Made by a program: the position numbers and the translations under genes. The notes under the pieces were generated by a model, which saw only the letters and a list, made by a program, of their open reading frames with translations, was not told the DNA's origin and searched no databases. A stretch of 64,000 bases of DNA from Clostridia bacterium (GTDB lineage Bacteria; Bacillota; Clostridia; UBA1381; UBA9506). This document shows positions 1 through 7,585 of the stretch, in pieces. The stretch spans positions 1 through 64,000 of the forward strand of contig JAFYVH010000009.1 in the NCBI GenBank assembly GCA_017549205.1, in the 5' to 3' direction. How positions within the stretch are numbered: the first letter of the stretch is position 1; each line of letters opens with the position of its first letter.

Positions 1-126
1 AAAGCAGCTAACAAGCTTGGCATTTTGATTGGTAATGCAGACGGAAGCTTTGCACCCAAGAAGAATGCTACAAGAGCAGAAGCAGCAGCACTTTTTGTAA
101 GACTTCTTGATGTCCTTGCGAAATAA
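1..126 (+). CDS. S-layer homology (SLH) domain protein, C-terminal end only
   Basis: The frame is open from the window edge to a TAA and encodes the last 41 residues of a protein. The stretch AANKLGILIGNADGSFAP followed by NATRAEAAALFVRLL is the second half of an SLH repeat, the module that binds secondary cell-wall polymer in the Gram-positive envelope. The rest of the gene lies outside the window, so its full architecture is unknown. A strong terminator follows directly, so it is not cotranscribed with spoIIID. A second SLH protein lies just downstream at 687-2504. Confidence 0.85.
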   Translation, partial: KAANKLGILIGNADGSFAPKKNATRAEAAALFVRLLDVLAK

Positions 127-144
127 TTAAATATTTCCGTATAT

Positions 145-174
145 AAAAAGGGAATCCTTCGGGATTCCCTTTTT
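145..174 (+). terminator. Rho-independent terminator after the SLH fragment
   Basis: A perfect 13-bp stem (145-157 paired with 162-174) encloses a TTCG tetraloop and ends in a T run. It closes the transcript of the partial SLH gene. Confidence 0.9.
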
Positions 175-276
175 GTGTTATAAAATGCTGTTCTGTCAAT
201 TTTTAATTTTTTTTCCATTTCTATTTCCGCTTTTCTTTGCATATAGATATACAAACTATATGTTTTGGGGTGGAGT

Positions 277-540
277 ATGAAAGGTTATATTGAAGAACGA
301 ACCATAGAACTTGCAAATTACATAATAAAAAACAAGTGTACAGTACGGGCAACCGCAAAGAAATTTAATATCTCAAAATCCACTGTTCACAAAGATATAA
401 CGGAACGGTTAATGGTAATTGATCCCGTTTTGGCGCAGGAAGCACAAGCAGTATTGGCTGAAAACAAAGCCAGCCGACACATCAGAGGGGGATTGGCAAC
501 AAAGCAAAAATATGAGGCTAAACGTTGCCAAAAAGCGTAA
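277..540 (+). CDS. spoIIID: Sporulation transcriptional regulator SpoIIID
   Basis: This 87-residue protein matches SpoIIID in size and sequence: an opening MKGYIEERTIELANYI, then TVRATAKKFNISKSTVHKD (helix-turn-helix with the recognition helix SKSTVHKD) and the C-terminal basic segment SRHIRGGLATKQKY. SpoIIID is a DNA-binding protein that switches mother-cell genes on or off after SigmaE becomes active and helps lead to SigmaK. I chose the ATG at 277 because GGGGTGG lies just upstream; the frame could be extended to a TTG at 265 but that has no ribosome site. The gene stands alone between two SLH genes. It is likely to act on the mother-cell genes elsewhere in the window (spoIIP, dpaA, the 58 kb recombinase), which is inference. 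Confidence 0.93.
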   Translation: MKGYIEERTIELANYIIKNKCTVRATAKKFNISKSTVHKDITERLMVIDPVLAQEAQAVLAENKASRHIRGGLATKQKYEAKRCQKA

Positions 541-617
541 ATATTTGTTAAATTAGGTCATATTTCACATTTTTATGGGCTGCTTATATTAATTTTTTGT
601 GACAATGCAAAAAGCTG

Positions 618-646
618 TTGAAATTTTTATCAAAAAGAGATATAAT
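618..646 (+). promoter_or_regulatory. SigmaA-type promoter of the SLH/repeat protein
   Basis: TTGAAA at 618-623 and a perfect TATAAT at 641-646 are 17 bp apart. The site lies about 40 bp before the start codon at 687. Confidence 0.85.
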
Positions 647-686
647 ATTTACAGAAAAATATGTATTTACAAAGGAGGACTTTATT

Positions 687-2504
687 ATGCTTAAAAAAGC
701 GTTGTCTCTCATGCTGGGTATGTTGCTGCTTTTGTTCGTAACAATGGTATCTGCAGCCGATTTTAGTGATATGACCAGCAGCTATAGTTGGGCAGAGGAG
801 GCTGTTAACACTTTAGCAGAAAACGGCATTATTAACGGCTATCCCGACGGAACTTTTAAACCCGGCAATAATATTACAAAAGAAGAAGCTATTTCATTAT
901 TTGCCAGAGCTTTAGGTTCAAGCGAAACTCTAAATGACTCGGTTGTTTCTTTAGCAAATGTTTTATATGAAGATGCTTTAGATAGCTATGATACATATGC
1001 AAAAGAAGCAGCGGCTTATTTACTTTATAAAAAAGTGCTTTCTGAAGATGAATTGTCAGATTATATCTCTTCATCCAACAAAAGTCAGCCTTTAAAGCGC
1101 TATGAAGCTGCAATTTTAATTGCAAAATGCTTAGGCGGCGAGGTATGGCTTAAGAGCAACCCTGATATTACATTAAGCTATGCTGATGCATCCAGCGTTC
1201 CTGCAGCGGCTAAAGGCTATGTTTATTTTGCATCGGAAGCAAAGATTATTCAAGGCATGGAAGACAACAAGTTTGTGCCCATGGGCAATGTAACCCGTGC
1301 ACAGATTGCAACCATGATTCACAGAATTTTTGAGCGTATGTCTTACTCCTATGCAAAAGGTGTAATTTCTCAAATTAACACCACATCAAACACAATCGTG
1401 TTGCGCGCAAATGACGATTCAACAGAGTCTTACCTTATCAATAAGAATGTTGCTGTTATGTTAGATGGTGTACAATCTCAGCTTGCATCACTTTCTGTCG
1501 GTCAGGAAGCAATTGTTACATTCTCAAATGATGCTCTTTATTCAATCGATGTTGTTGAACACGCTGTTGACGATGAGATTGAAGCTGTTTATAAAGGCAA
1601 ATCTACCGGCAGCACAGGTACAACGATTAAGATTAACCCCATGGATTCTGAAGAAACCATTTCTTATCCCTTGGCAGATGATGTGATTATTACATATGAT
1701 AATGCATCTGCATCCATAAGCAGTCTGTCTGTGGGTGATCATTTACAAGTTACCATTAAAGGCGGTAAAATTGTTGTTATTGAAGCTGAAGCAAAGACAA
1801 AGCAGGTTACAGGTGCTTCTGTTGTAAGCATTAGTTTTGATCCCGATGTTTTAATTACCGTTCGCACCGAAGATGGTGATGTGGTTGACTATTCTATCCG
1901 TTCCGGTGCTATCATTCGCAAAAATGGCTCACTTACTGATTTTTCTGAGTTGGCTATTGGCGATAAGGTTGATTTAACACTTGAATATGACCAGATTTCT
2001 GCTGTGGTTGCTATTGGTACATCCAAGAAAATCACCGGTCAAATTGAAGAGATCACAATTTCTAAAAAGACATCATCTTTAGTTATTAATACCGGTTCAT
2101 CAAGCACTTCTTACACCGTGAGTCAGGGTGTTGAAGTCACTTTAGATGGTGCAGCAGCTACATTGTACGACCTTCGTCTTGGATATACAGTTGAAATTGA
2201 AACTTCAAGTTCGACTGTTAAAGCTATTAAAGTTAAATCTGTTGCAGCTCCCATGCAGATTACCGGTCAAATCACTCTGGTTAATACAGCCTATGACATG
2301 ATTCGCGTAAGCTATGCAGATTATAACGGTAACATGCAAGATGCGACTGTATTCATCAAGAGCTCTGCTAAGATTTTAGACAGCAATGACGGTAAAATTA
2401 AAACTATCAGTCAGTTAAAAATTGGTCAGAATGTAACCGTGGCCGGCTCTGAAAATGTAGGCGTATTTGAAGCTAACTCCATTATGATTTTATCAAATAA
2501 ATAA
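687..2504 (+). CDS. Secreted SLH-domain protein with five tandem beta-type repeats
   Basis: The ATG at 687 follows AAAGGAGG; an upstream extension to 618 would start inside the promoter. The 605-residue protein begins with a signal peptide (MLKKALSLMLGMLLLLF, cleavage near VSAA). SLH motifs follow: residues about 24-75 (FSDM...GYPDGTFKPGNNITKEEA) and about 165-220 (YADASS...GNVTRAQIATMIHRIF), with a weaker one between. Residues about 225-605 hold five repeats of roughly 70 residues, each with a pattern like ITGQI...VTLDG...LRLGYTVEIE. This suggests an extracellular fibre or spacer anchored to the cell wall by the SLH domains. Its partner or ligand cannot be told from sequence. It has its own promoter and terminator and is monocistronic. 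Confidence 0.88.
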   Translation: MLKKALSLMLGMLLLLFVTMVSAADFSDMTSSYSWAEEAVNTLAENGIINGYPDGTFKPGNNITKEEAISLFARALGSSETLNDSVVSLANVLYEDALDSYDTYAKEAAAYLLYKKVLSEDELSDYISSSNKSQPLKRYEAAILIAKCLGGEVWLKSNPDITLSYADASSVPAAAKGYVYFASEAKIIQGMEDNKFVPMGNVTRAQIATMIHRIFERMSYSYAKGVISQINTTSNTIVLRANDDSTESYLINKNVAVMLDGVQSQLASLSVGQEAIVTFSNDALYSIDVVEHAVDDEIEAVYKGKSTGSTGTTIKINPMDSEETISYPLADDVIITYDNASASISSLSVGDHLQVTIKGGKIVVIEAEAKTKQVTGASVVSISFDPDVLITVRTEDGDVVDYSIRSGAIIRKNGSLTDFSELAIGDKVDLTLEYDQISAVVAIGTSKKITGQIEEITISKKTSSLVINTGSSSTSYTVSQGVEVTLDGAAATLYDLRLGYTVEIETSSSTVKAIKVKSVAAPMQITGQITLVNTAYDMIRVSYADYNGNMQDATVFIKSSAKILDSNDGKIKTISQLKIGQNVTVAGSENVGVFEANSIMILSNK

Positions 2505-2520
2505 TTAAAAGATTATAAAA

Positions 2521-2552
2521 CAGCCCAACGCAGTTTTGCGTTGGGCTGTTTG
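2521..2552. terminator. Bidirectional terminator
   Basis: A 12-bp stem (2521-2532 with 2537-2548, loop GTTT) has T-rich flanks on both strands. It serves the plus-strand SLH gene and the minus-strand proC unit. Confidence 0.9.
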
Positions 2553-2582
2553 CATTTTAATTATTAAAATATCATTTGTGAT

Positions 2583-2753
2583 TCATTTTGCAATCATAGC
2601 ATCTAAAACTGTGCCCATTGTTTTAAAAACAGAGTGGGTTCCTTTATGCAGTTTTCGACGCTGTCTGTCACTGATGGGATCCATCACCATAGTTAATGCT
2701 GAGCCAACGATTGCACCGGCGATAACGCCACCTAAAAAACCGAATTTCATCAT
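2583..2753 (-). CDS. Small single-span membrane protein, YtxH-like
   Basis: This 56-residue protein starts at the first of two ATGs after GGTGGAGG; the longer frame begins at a GTG inside that ribosome site. It has one glycine-rich membrane segment (FGFLGGVIAGAIVGSALTMV) followed by a basic, amphipathic tail (DRQRRKLHKG). This is the pattern of YtxH or gas-vesicle-like small membrane proteins, whose function is poorly known. It lies 70 bp behind proC on the same strand and is probably cotranscribed with it. The family call is tentative. Confidence 0.65.
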   Translation of the reverse strand: MMKFGFLGGVIAGAIVGSALTMVMDPISDRQRRKLHKGTHSVFKTMGTVLDAMIAK

Positions 2754-2824
2754 GTTTGCCTCCACCTTTCATTTTCGTACTCATAGTATGTGAAGGTGTT
2801 GGTTTTTTTATGCGGAGATTTATG

Positions 2825-3625
2825 TTACATTAAATCGGCTTTTTCGGTGCAGGCCTGCATAGCAGCCATAATTGCACTACGAAAACCACATTCTTCCAAT
2901 CGTTTAACAGCTTCAATGGTGGTGCCTTTTGGTGAGCAAACCATGTCTTTTAATTCGCCGGGATGTTTGCCTGTTTCAAGCATAAGTTTAGCAGCACCCA
3001 TCACAGATTGAGCCGCTAAACGATAAGCAGATTTTCGAGCAATACCGTCGCGAACAGCAGCATCAGCCATGGCTTCAATCATCATGAAAACATAGGCAGG
3101 GCTGCTGCCTGAAACAGCAATAACCGAGTTTAATAGCGATTCGGGTAAAATTTCAGTTTCGCCAACAGCTTTAAAAATGTTTACAGCAGAGGTAAATTCT
3201 TCAGGAGAGGCAGGCATGTGCTCTGCAGCAATAACACTCATGCCACAAAGCGCCATAGCCGGCGTGTTGGGCATTACACGAATCACTTTAGCATCAAAGC
3301 CAAGCACATCTTTAATTGCTGAAATTTCAACTCCCGCAGCGATGGTGATAAACACCTTATCTTTAATTTTAGAGGCATATTTTTCTCGCAATTCCGTCAA
3401 AACAGAAGGCAAAATGTAAGGTTTGACAGCTAAAATAATATAATCTGCCTGCAAGGCACCTGCATTTGAATCTTTAACAGATATGCCTAATTTTTTAAAT
3501 TTCTTTAAAGCATCTTGATTGGGGTCAGAGACGAATATTTCTTTTTCGGTGCAAAGCTCGGCAGCTAAAACACCACCACAAATTGCATAAGCCATGTTGC
3601 CGCCGCCAATAAAACCAAGTTTCAT
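2825..3625 (-). CDS. proC: Pyrroline-5-carboxylate reductase
   Basis: This 266-residue enzyme reduces pyrroline-5-carboxylate to proline with NAD(P)H, the last step of proline synthesis. The N-terminal Rossmann motif is MKLGFIGGGNMAYAI. AVKPYILPSVL and ITIAAGVEI are typical, as is VIRVMPNTPA. The C-terminal dimer domain carries AVSGSSPAYVFMMIEAMADAAV and the family signature near SPKGTTIEAVKRLEECGFR. Length is normal for the family (about 265-280). It lies downstream of asp23 with a weak hairpin between, and upstream of the small YtxH-like gene. No other proline genes are in the window. Confidence 0.96.
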   Translation of the reverse strand: MKLGFIGGGNMAYAICGGVLAAELCTEKEIFVSDPNQDALKKFKKLGISVKDSNAGALQADYIILAVKPYILPSVLTELREKYASKIKDKVFITIAAGVEISAIKDVLGFDAKVIRVMPNTPAMALCGMSVIAAEHMPASPEEFTSAVNIFKAVGETEILPESLLNSVIAVSGSSPAYVFMMIEAMADAAVRDGIARKSAYRLAAQSVMGAAKLMLETGKHPGELKDMVCSPKGTTIEAVKRLEECGFRSAIMAAMQACTEKADLM

Positions 3626-3658
3626 TTCTGTTTCACGACCTTTCTTCTTAAAATGAAT

Positions 3659-3683
3659 CCGTGCCTACGGAATGCAGGCACGG
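3659..3683 (-). terminator. Hairpin between asp23 and proC, probable weak terminator
   Basis: An 8-bp GC-rich stem (3659-3666 with 3676-3683) is followed on the minus strand by a short AT-rich stretch rather than a clean T run, so termination may be partial. Confidence 0.5.
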
Positions 3684-3699
3684 CTTATGGTTTTTAGTA

Positions 3700-4089
3700 T
3701 TATTCTGCATCTGAAGGTGCAGACGCTTTTTCAGCTTCTTTTACCGGATTCACACCCTCAACATAAATGGTCACATTGGTTGCTGTTAAATCAGTCATGT
3801 TTTCAAGATTGCGTTTAACAGCTTCTTGCAGTTCGGCTGAAACAGCCTGAATTTTTACGCCGTAATCAACAGTAACATGTAACTCAAGTGAAACTTCCTT
3901 TTCGGTCATTTCAATTTTGACAGTTTTATTATAGTTCTTTTTAACAAACTTTTCAACAAAACCATCGGCAAGTGATGTAGCAAGGCTTACGCCTTTAACT
4001 TCTGAAACAGCCATAGCGGCAATGGTCTGAACAACCTCATCAGAAATTTTAACGGCACTGCCATCGGTATATACTTTATTTTCATCCAT
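3700..4089 (-). CDS. Asp23/Gls24 family envelope stress protein
   Basis: The ATG at 4089 follows AAAGGAGG and yields 129 residues; the longer frame adds 14 residues over the promoter leader and is rejected. The family pattern is clear: VVQTIAAMAVSEVKGVSLA, then VSLELHVTVDYGVKIQAVSAELQEAVKRNLENMT. Asp23 proteins lie under the membrane and are linked to alkaline or cell-envelope stress; their biochemical role is not settled. It has its own SigmaA-type promoter at 4122-4150. The C-terminal tail is rich in Ala, Glu and Pro. Confidence 0.92.
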   Translation of the reverse strand: MDENKVYTDGSAVKISDEVVQTIAAMAVSEVKGVSLATSLADGFVEKFVKKNYNKTVKIEMTEKEVSLELHVTVDYGVKIQAVSAELQEAVKRNLENMTDLTATNVTIYVEGVNPVKEAEKASAPSDAE

Positions 4090-4121
4090 AACGAATAACC
4101 TCCTTTTATCTGTATAATAAT

Positions 4122-4150
4122 AGTATATCACTTTATAATTAAAAAATCAA
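4122..4150 (-). promoter_or_regulatory. SigmaA-type promoter of asp23
   Basis: Read on the minus strand, TTGATT (4145-4150) and TATACT (4122-4127) are 17 bp apart, directly ahead of the asp23 ribosome site. Confidence 0.75.
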
Positions 4151-4190
4151 GATTTTTACATAGATTCCCTTTATATTGTGGAGGATATTG

Positions 4191-4230
4191 AAAAGAGGAT
4201 GCAAAGCTTTAGCTTTTGCATCCTCTTTTT
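4191..4230. terminator. Strong hairpin terminator, likely bidirectional
   Basis: A stem of about 15 bp (AAAAGAGGATGC... paired with GCATCCTCTTTT) ends in T runs on both sides. On the minus strand it lies 38 bp after the stop of the Asn/Gln-rich peptide and would end that transcript. Confidence 0.85.
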
Positions 4231-4267
4231 GTGCCATCTCATAGAAGTCTGGCATCGTTAACCTACA

Positions 4268-4390
4268 TTATTTGTTGTTGTTAAATTGGTTGTTATTCTT
4301 ATTTTGCTGATTGTTCTGCTGGTTTTTGTTTTGCTGATTGTTGTTCTGCTGGTTATTCTGCTGATTGTTGTTCTGATTTTTGTTATTCAT
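4268..4390 (-). CDS. Asn/Gln-rich 40-residue peptide
   Basis: The ATG at 4390 is preceded by AGGAGG and the frame ends in TAA. Apart from the start Met, one Phe and five Lys, all 40 residues are Asn or Gln, beginning MNNKNQNNNQQNNQQNNN. This is no chance frame: it has an ideal ribosome site, an upstream leader and a terminator behind it. Composition recalls the Gln/Asn-rich gamma-type small acid-soluble spore proteins, which serve as amino-acid stores, but it lacks their repeats. Nearby folT, spoVAD and spoIIP show a sporulation neighbourhood. Function is unknown; spore protein is an inference. Confidence 0.7.
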   Translation of the reverse strand: MNNKNQNNNQQNNQQNNNQQNKNQQNNQQNKNNNQFNNNK

Positions 4391-4485
4391 GGTTGTATCC
4401 TCCTAAATTTTTGTGTTCCTCGTATGAGGGATTTGGATATGTGCTATCGTTAGTATCAGCAAAAATTCAGAGAATATACAAAAAT

Positions 4486-5007
4486 TTATAAAACATTTTG
4501 CGATGTTAACCGCTTGCCAATCATTTCCCATGTATATTTAATGCCAAAAATTTTAATGGGCAACATAACAAGGGCACTGACAGAACGGGCACTTAAAATG
4601 AGCCATACGGGATTTTTATATAAAATGTGGAGCCAAAATGTTCCCAAACCAATATCAATAATAACAGTTTGCAGCAAAACACAAAGAATAATAGAAATAA
4701 AGCTTTTTTTTCGGTTAAATAAAAAGAAACCATAGCTTAAGCCATAAAGGGCCTCGCTGATGCCAAAACCGGGGAAGTAGGCAAGACCTTTTGAATTAAC
4801 CAACATGCCTAAAAAATCGGACATAAAGGCAGAAACAGCGCCAATCCATGGTCCAAAAAGCATAGAGCAAAGTGATGTGGGAATAAAACCAAAGCTGATT
4901 CTGATTACTTCGGTTTGGATTGACAGAAACCGCACAATAACAATGTTCAGTGCAATTAAAACAGCTACTGTCACCAATGTTTTTGTTTTGTTAAACTTTT
5001 TTTGCAT
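4486..5007 (-). CDS. folT: ECF transporter S component, folate-specific (FolT)
   Basis: The ATG at 5007 follows AAAGGGCG and gives 173 residues, the normal length for FolT. The open frame continues upstream only because it runs into the riboswitch. Six hydrophobic segments are visible. The loop ISFGFIPTSLCSMLFGPWIGAV and the motif PGFGISEALYGLSYGFFLF are typical of folate-specific substrate-binding subunits of energy-coupling factor importers. The ATPase and EcfT parts are not in the window and are presumably shared. The tetrahydrofolate riboswitch in the leader fixes the substrate as a folate compound. Confidence 0.93.
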   Translation of the reverse strand: MQKKFNKTKTLVTVAVLIALNIVIVRFLSIQTEVIRISFGFIPTSLCSMLFGPWIGAVSAFMSDFLGMLVNSKGLAYFPGFGISEALYGLSYGFFLFNRKKSFISIILCVLLQTVIIDIGLGTFWLHILYKNPVWLILSARSVSALVMLPIKIFGIKYTWEMIGKRLTSQNVL

Positions 5008-5088
5008 AAAAATAACACGCCCTTTCATGTAGTGACACAATGCCTTCGGCAACTTCGCCACAAAAAAGAGGTGTTTCTCTGTTTTCGT

Positions 5089-5191
5089 GGCAGCGGAATG
5101 CAGTGATGATACCGCAAGCATGAAACATGCTTTTCGTACAGTGGCAACTTCCCGTCCAACTGTCACTTAACGCATCAAAACCTACTCTGCC
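5089..5191 (-). promoter_or_regulatory. Tetrahydrofolate (THF) riboswitch of folT
   Basis: On the minus strand the leader shows the conserved THF-I aptamer elements in order: GGCAGAGTAGG (5' strand of P1 and first core), GATGCGTTAAGTG, GGACGGGAAGTTGCC, then GCGGTATCATCA and GCATTCCGCTGCC, which closes P1. P1 pairs GGCAG with CTGCC. Between the aptamer and the start codon, GCCAC and GTGGC (flanking an A-rich and a T-rich stretch) can form another hairpin that shares bases with P1, so it may be the expression platform. No classical terminator is seen, so control of translation is more likely. It would shut off folate uptake when reduced folate is plentiful. Confidence 0.92.
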
Positions 5192-5216
5192 TATTTATTC
5201 AATTTGTATCAAGTTT

Positions 5217-5245
5217 AGTATAATACAAAATTATGTGTTTGTCTA
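5217..5245 (-). promoter_or_regulatory. SigmaA-type promoter of folT
   Basis: On the minus strand TAGACA (5240-5245) and TATACT (5217-5222) are 17 bp apart, about 20 bp before the riboswitch. Confidence 0.8.
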
Positions 5246-5261
5246 CTATTTTTTACTAAAA

Positions 5262-5292
5262 ATATAGATGAATTGCTATTTTGAGCATAATA
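5262..5292 (+). promoter_or_regulatory. Possible forespore (SigmaG-like) promoter of spoVAD
   Basis: CATAATA at 5286-5292 matches the forespore -10 consensus. ATATAG at 5262-5267 is a weak -35 at 18 bp. The position, about 48 bp before spoVAD, fits, and spoVA genes are SigmaG targets in Bacillus. Confidence 0.5.
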
Positions 5293-5339
5293 AAGTGTAA
5301 ATTATCAATACTAAATAAAAAATGAAAAGGAAGATGGAA

Positions 5340-6359
5340 ATGAGCCAATCGAAACGAAGGGGAAAACAAACGATTTTTTTTGAAAAACAACCGGTAATAT
5401 TAGGAACAGGTACAGTGGCAGGCAAAAAAGAAAGTGAGGGTCCCATCGCTTCTTATTTTGATGTGATTGCAAAAGATAATGTTTTAGGGCAAAATACATG
5501 GGAAAAGGCAGAAAGCGAATTTGCCAAAAGAGCAGGACAGGAGGCTTTTAAAAACAGCGGAATTTCGGCAGAACAAATTAAATATTTATTTGGTGGTGAT
5601 TTGCTTAATCAATGCACGGGAACAAGCTACGGCATTCGTGATTTTGGTATTCCGTTCATTGGCCTTTATGGCGCCTGTTCAACCATGGCATTAAGTCTTT
5701 CCATGGCAGCAAGCTTTATTGATGGTGGCTATGCTGATTATTGTGCTGCCGTTACTTCCAGCCATTTTTGTTCAGCAGAAAAGCAGTTTCGTTTTCCGTT
5801 GGAATATGGTGGACAGCGTCCACCCAGTGCCCAATGGACAGTAACCGGCTCAGCCTGCGCCGTTTTGGGCGAGTCAGGAGAGGGACCCCGGGTTGAATGT
5901 ATCACCACGGGCAAAATTGTGGATATGGGCATCACCGATGCCAACAATATGGGCGCTGCTATGGCACCTGCCGCTGGTGACACCATTTTGACTCATTTTA
6001 AAGATACAAACCGTGACCCGTCATATTATGATTTAATTGTTACAGGCGACTTGGGCTTTGTGGGTCACTCTGTTGTCATTGACTTTCTCTCTGAATCGGG
6101 CTATGACATGACAAACAATTATAATGATTGCGGGCTCATCATCTTTGACCGCAAAAAACAAGACACTCATGCAGGAGGCAGTGGTTGTGCCTGTGCAGGA
6201 TTAACCTTTTGCGGCTACCTTTATAAACAGCTTTTAGAAAGAAAAATCAACAAGCTGCTTTTTGTGGCAACAGGTGCACTGCAGAGCACTTTAAGTGTGC
6301 AACAAGGTGAAACCATGCCGGGCATTGCCCATGCAGTCAGCATCATAAATCCATCTTAA
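5340..6359 (+). CDS. spoVAD: Stage V sporulation protein AD
   Basis: The ATG at 5340 follows AAAAGGAAG and gives 339 residues (338 in B. subtilis); an ATG at 5322 overlaps that ribosome site. SpoVAD has a thiolase-like fold and binds dipicolinic acid for its uptake into the forespore. Family features are IASYFDVIAKDNVLGQNTWEKAE, the conserved GLYGACSTMALSLSMAA, VTSSHFCSAEKQFRFPLEYG and TVTGSACAVL. In most spore formers spoVAD sits between spoVAC and spoVAE; here both are absent and the neighbours are folT and spoIIP. It runs tail to tail into spoIIP with a one-base gap. With dpaA/dpaB it belongs to the dipicolinate pathway of the spore core. Confidence 0.95.
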   Translation: MSQSKRRGKQTIFFEKQPVILGTGTVAGKKESEGPIASYFDVIAKDNVLGQNTWEKAESEFAKRAGQEAFKNSGISAEQIKYLFGGDLLNQCTGTSYGIRDFGIPFIGLYGACSTMALSLSMAASFIDGGYADYCAAVTSSHFCSAEKQFRFPLEYGGQRPPSAQWTVTGSACAVLGESGEGPRVECITTGKIVDMGITDANNMGAAMAPAAGDTILTHFKDTNRDPSYYDLIVTGDLGFVGHSVVIDFLSESGYDMTNNYNDCGLIIFDRKKQDTHAGGSGCACAGLTFCGYLYKQLLERKINKLLFVATGALQSTLSVQQGETMPGIAHAVSIINPS

Positions 6360-6360
6360 A

Positions 6361-7455
6361 TCACCCTTTTCCGTGCTGAATCAGCATACTGGCAACAGCC
6401 TCTCCCACAAGCCGTCCGGCATTTTTTGCTTCGGCCAGCGTATTGACACCGGTGCCCACTTCAATAATCAATGACCCTTTTGTTGCATGCTGATTAAACC
6501 GTTCGGTCCGAAGATTAATCGAGCGACACAGTCCCGGTTGCTGATGATTCAATTCATTCTGGATTTTAACCGCAAAACTTAAATTATGGCGCCAATCGGG
6601 GTGGTACAGATTCATGTTATCTGTTCCCACTACAAACATGATTTGTGCTGCTTTTTCACCGTTTTTTAAGGTGATTGTTGGCTTTACCAATGTGCCGTCG
6701 TCTTTTTTCATATAATCCCGGTGGATATCCAAAATAACTTCAATAGTGGGGTGGGTGGTTAGATTTTTTTCGATTAAAGACATGGCTTTTTTATACGATT
6801 GATTGTATGACGGATAATCGTTTTGTGTGGTATCGTGAATGACTTCAATCCCTTCTTTTTTGAGTGCATCGGCAATTTCTTTGCCTACGCTGACCACATT
6901 CATTTTCGAATCTTCACTGCGGCTTTCGGGACTTTCAGCATATCCTTCAGATGTGTGGGTGTGTATAATGAGTACTCTTGGTCCGTTGTAGGGTGACGAA
7001 AATTTAAGCGGAGCATTTAAAAGGGTATCTGCATCAATATCATATCCCGGGCTGTTTATAAAGGACAGCCCTTTTGCCGAGACATCGGTCTCTAAAACAG
7101 GCCCCATATCATTTACATTTTTTATGGGTGAATTGATTTCTTTTTTTAAAACGCCGCCATATTTGGCGGCATATTTTTTACTCATTATGTATGAGGCACG
7201 AATGCTGGGAATAGACGAAGATAAAATATCATATGCCGAATATTGCCATGTCACTTTTTGCATTGTGCTAAAAGCCACAACGGCATTTTGCATGCTGTTT
7301 AAAACAAAGGACGCAGGCAGTTGCGGCAATGTAAAACCGGAACGTAGAATTAAGATGATAATTGTCATAAACATCGCTAAGTATATAAGCAAATGATTGA
7401 TGTGTTTACGAAGAGACAAAACTTGTCCAAAAAATCTTTTTCTGCTTCTTCTCAT
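6361..7455 (-). CDS. spoIIP: Stage II sporulation protein P (SpoIIP)
   Basis: The ATG at 7455 follows GGGAGG and gives 364 residues. SpoIIP is a membrane-anchored peptidoglycan amidase and endopeptidase that works with SpoIID and SpoIIM to drive engulfment. An N-terminal membrane span (LLIYLAMFMTIIILIL) is followed by a linker and the catalytic domain with VLIIHTHTSEGY, EVILDIHRDYM, MFVVGTDN and LIIEVGTGVNTLAEA. The gene has a good SigmaE-like promoter at 7487-7515, as expected for a mother-cell engulfment protein. No gpr gene lies beside it. It ends one base from spoVAD on the other strand. Confidence 0.94.
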   Translation of the reverse strand: MRRSRKRFFGQVLSLRKHINHLLIYLAMFMTIIILILRSGFTLPQLPASFVLNSMQNAVVAFSTMQKVTWQYSAYDILSSSIPSIRASYIMSKKYAAKYGGVLKKEINSPIKNVNDMGPVLETDVSAKGLSFINSPGYDIDADTLLNAPLKFSSPYNGPRVLIIHTHTSEGYAESPESRSEDSKMNVVSVGKEIADALKKEGIEVIHDTTQNDYPSYNQSYKKAMSLIEKNLTTHPTIEVILDIHRDYMKKDDGTLVKPTITLKNGEKAAQIMFVVGTDNMNLYHPDWRHNLSFAVKIQNELNHQQPGLCRSINLRTERFNQHATKGSLIIEVGTGVNTLAEAKNAGRLVGEAVASMLIQHGKG

Positions 7456-7486
7456 GTTAAAAATCCTCCCGTTATATTTTACTAAA

Positions 7487-7515
7487 AACCTATGCAATAA
7501 GCGGGCTAAATATGC
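7487..7515 (-). promoter_or_regulatory. SigmaE-type promoter of spoIIP
   Basis: On the minus strand GCATATT (7509-7515) fits the SigmaE -35 consensus KMATATW fully and CATAGGTT (7487-7494) is a fair -10, with 14 bp between. It acts as an internal standard for the recombinase promoter at 58194-58222. Confidence 0.7.
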
Positions 7516-7525
7516 CTAAAACTCC

Positions 7526-7554
7526 TTGACGAACAAGGGCTTTTGTAGTAATAT
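7526..7554 (+). promoter_or_regulatory. SigmaA-type promoter of birA
   Basis: TTGACG (7526-7531) and TAATAT (7549-7554) are 17 bp apart. Confidence 0.75.
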
Positions 7555-7585
7555 ATATATATGTATGACTATGAGGTGCAGCGAC

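Noticed and set aside
4268-4390. Repetitive TTGTTGTTCTGCTG-like tract as a CRISPR array or satellite repeat
   Set aside because: The repeats are irregular, have no spacers, and are codons of the Asn/Gln peptide with start, stop and ribosome site.
5008-5166. N-terminal extension of FolT by 53 residues
   Set aside because: It covers the THF riboswitch; the ATG at 5007 has the ribosome site and gives the family length.
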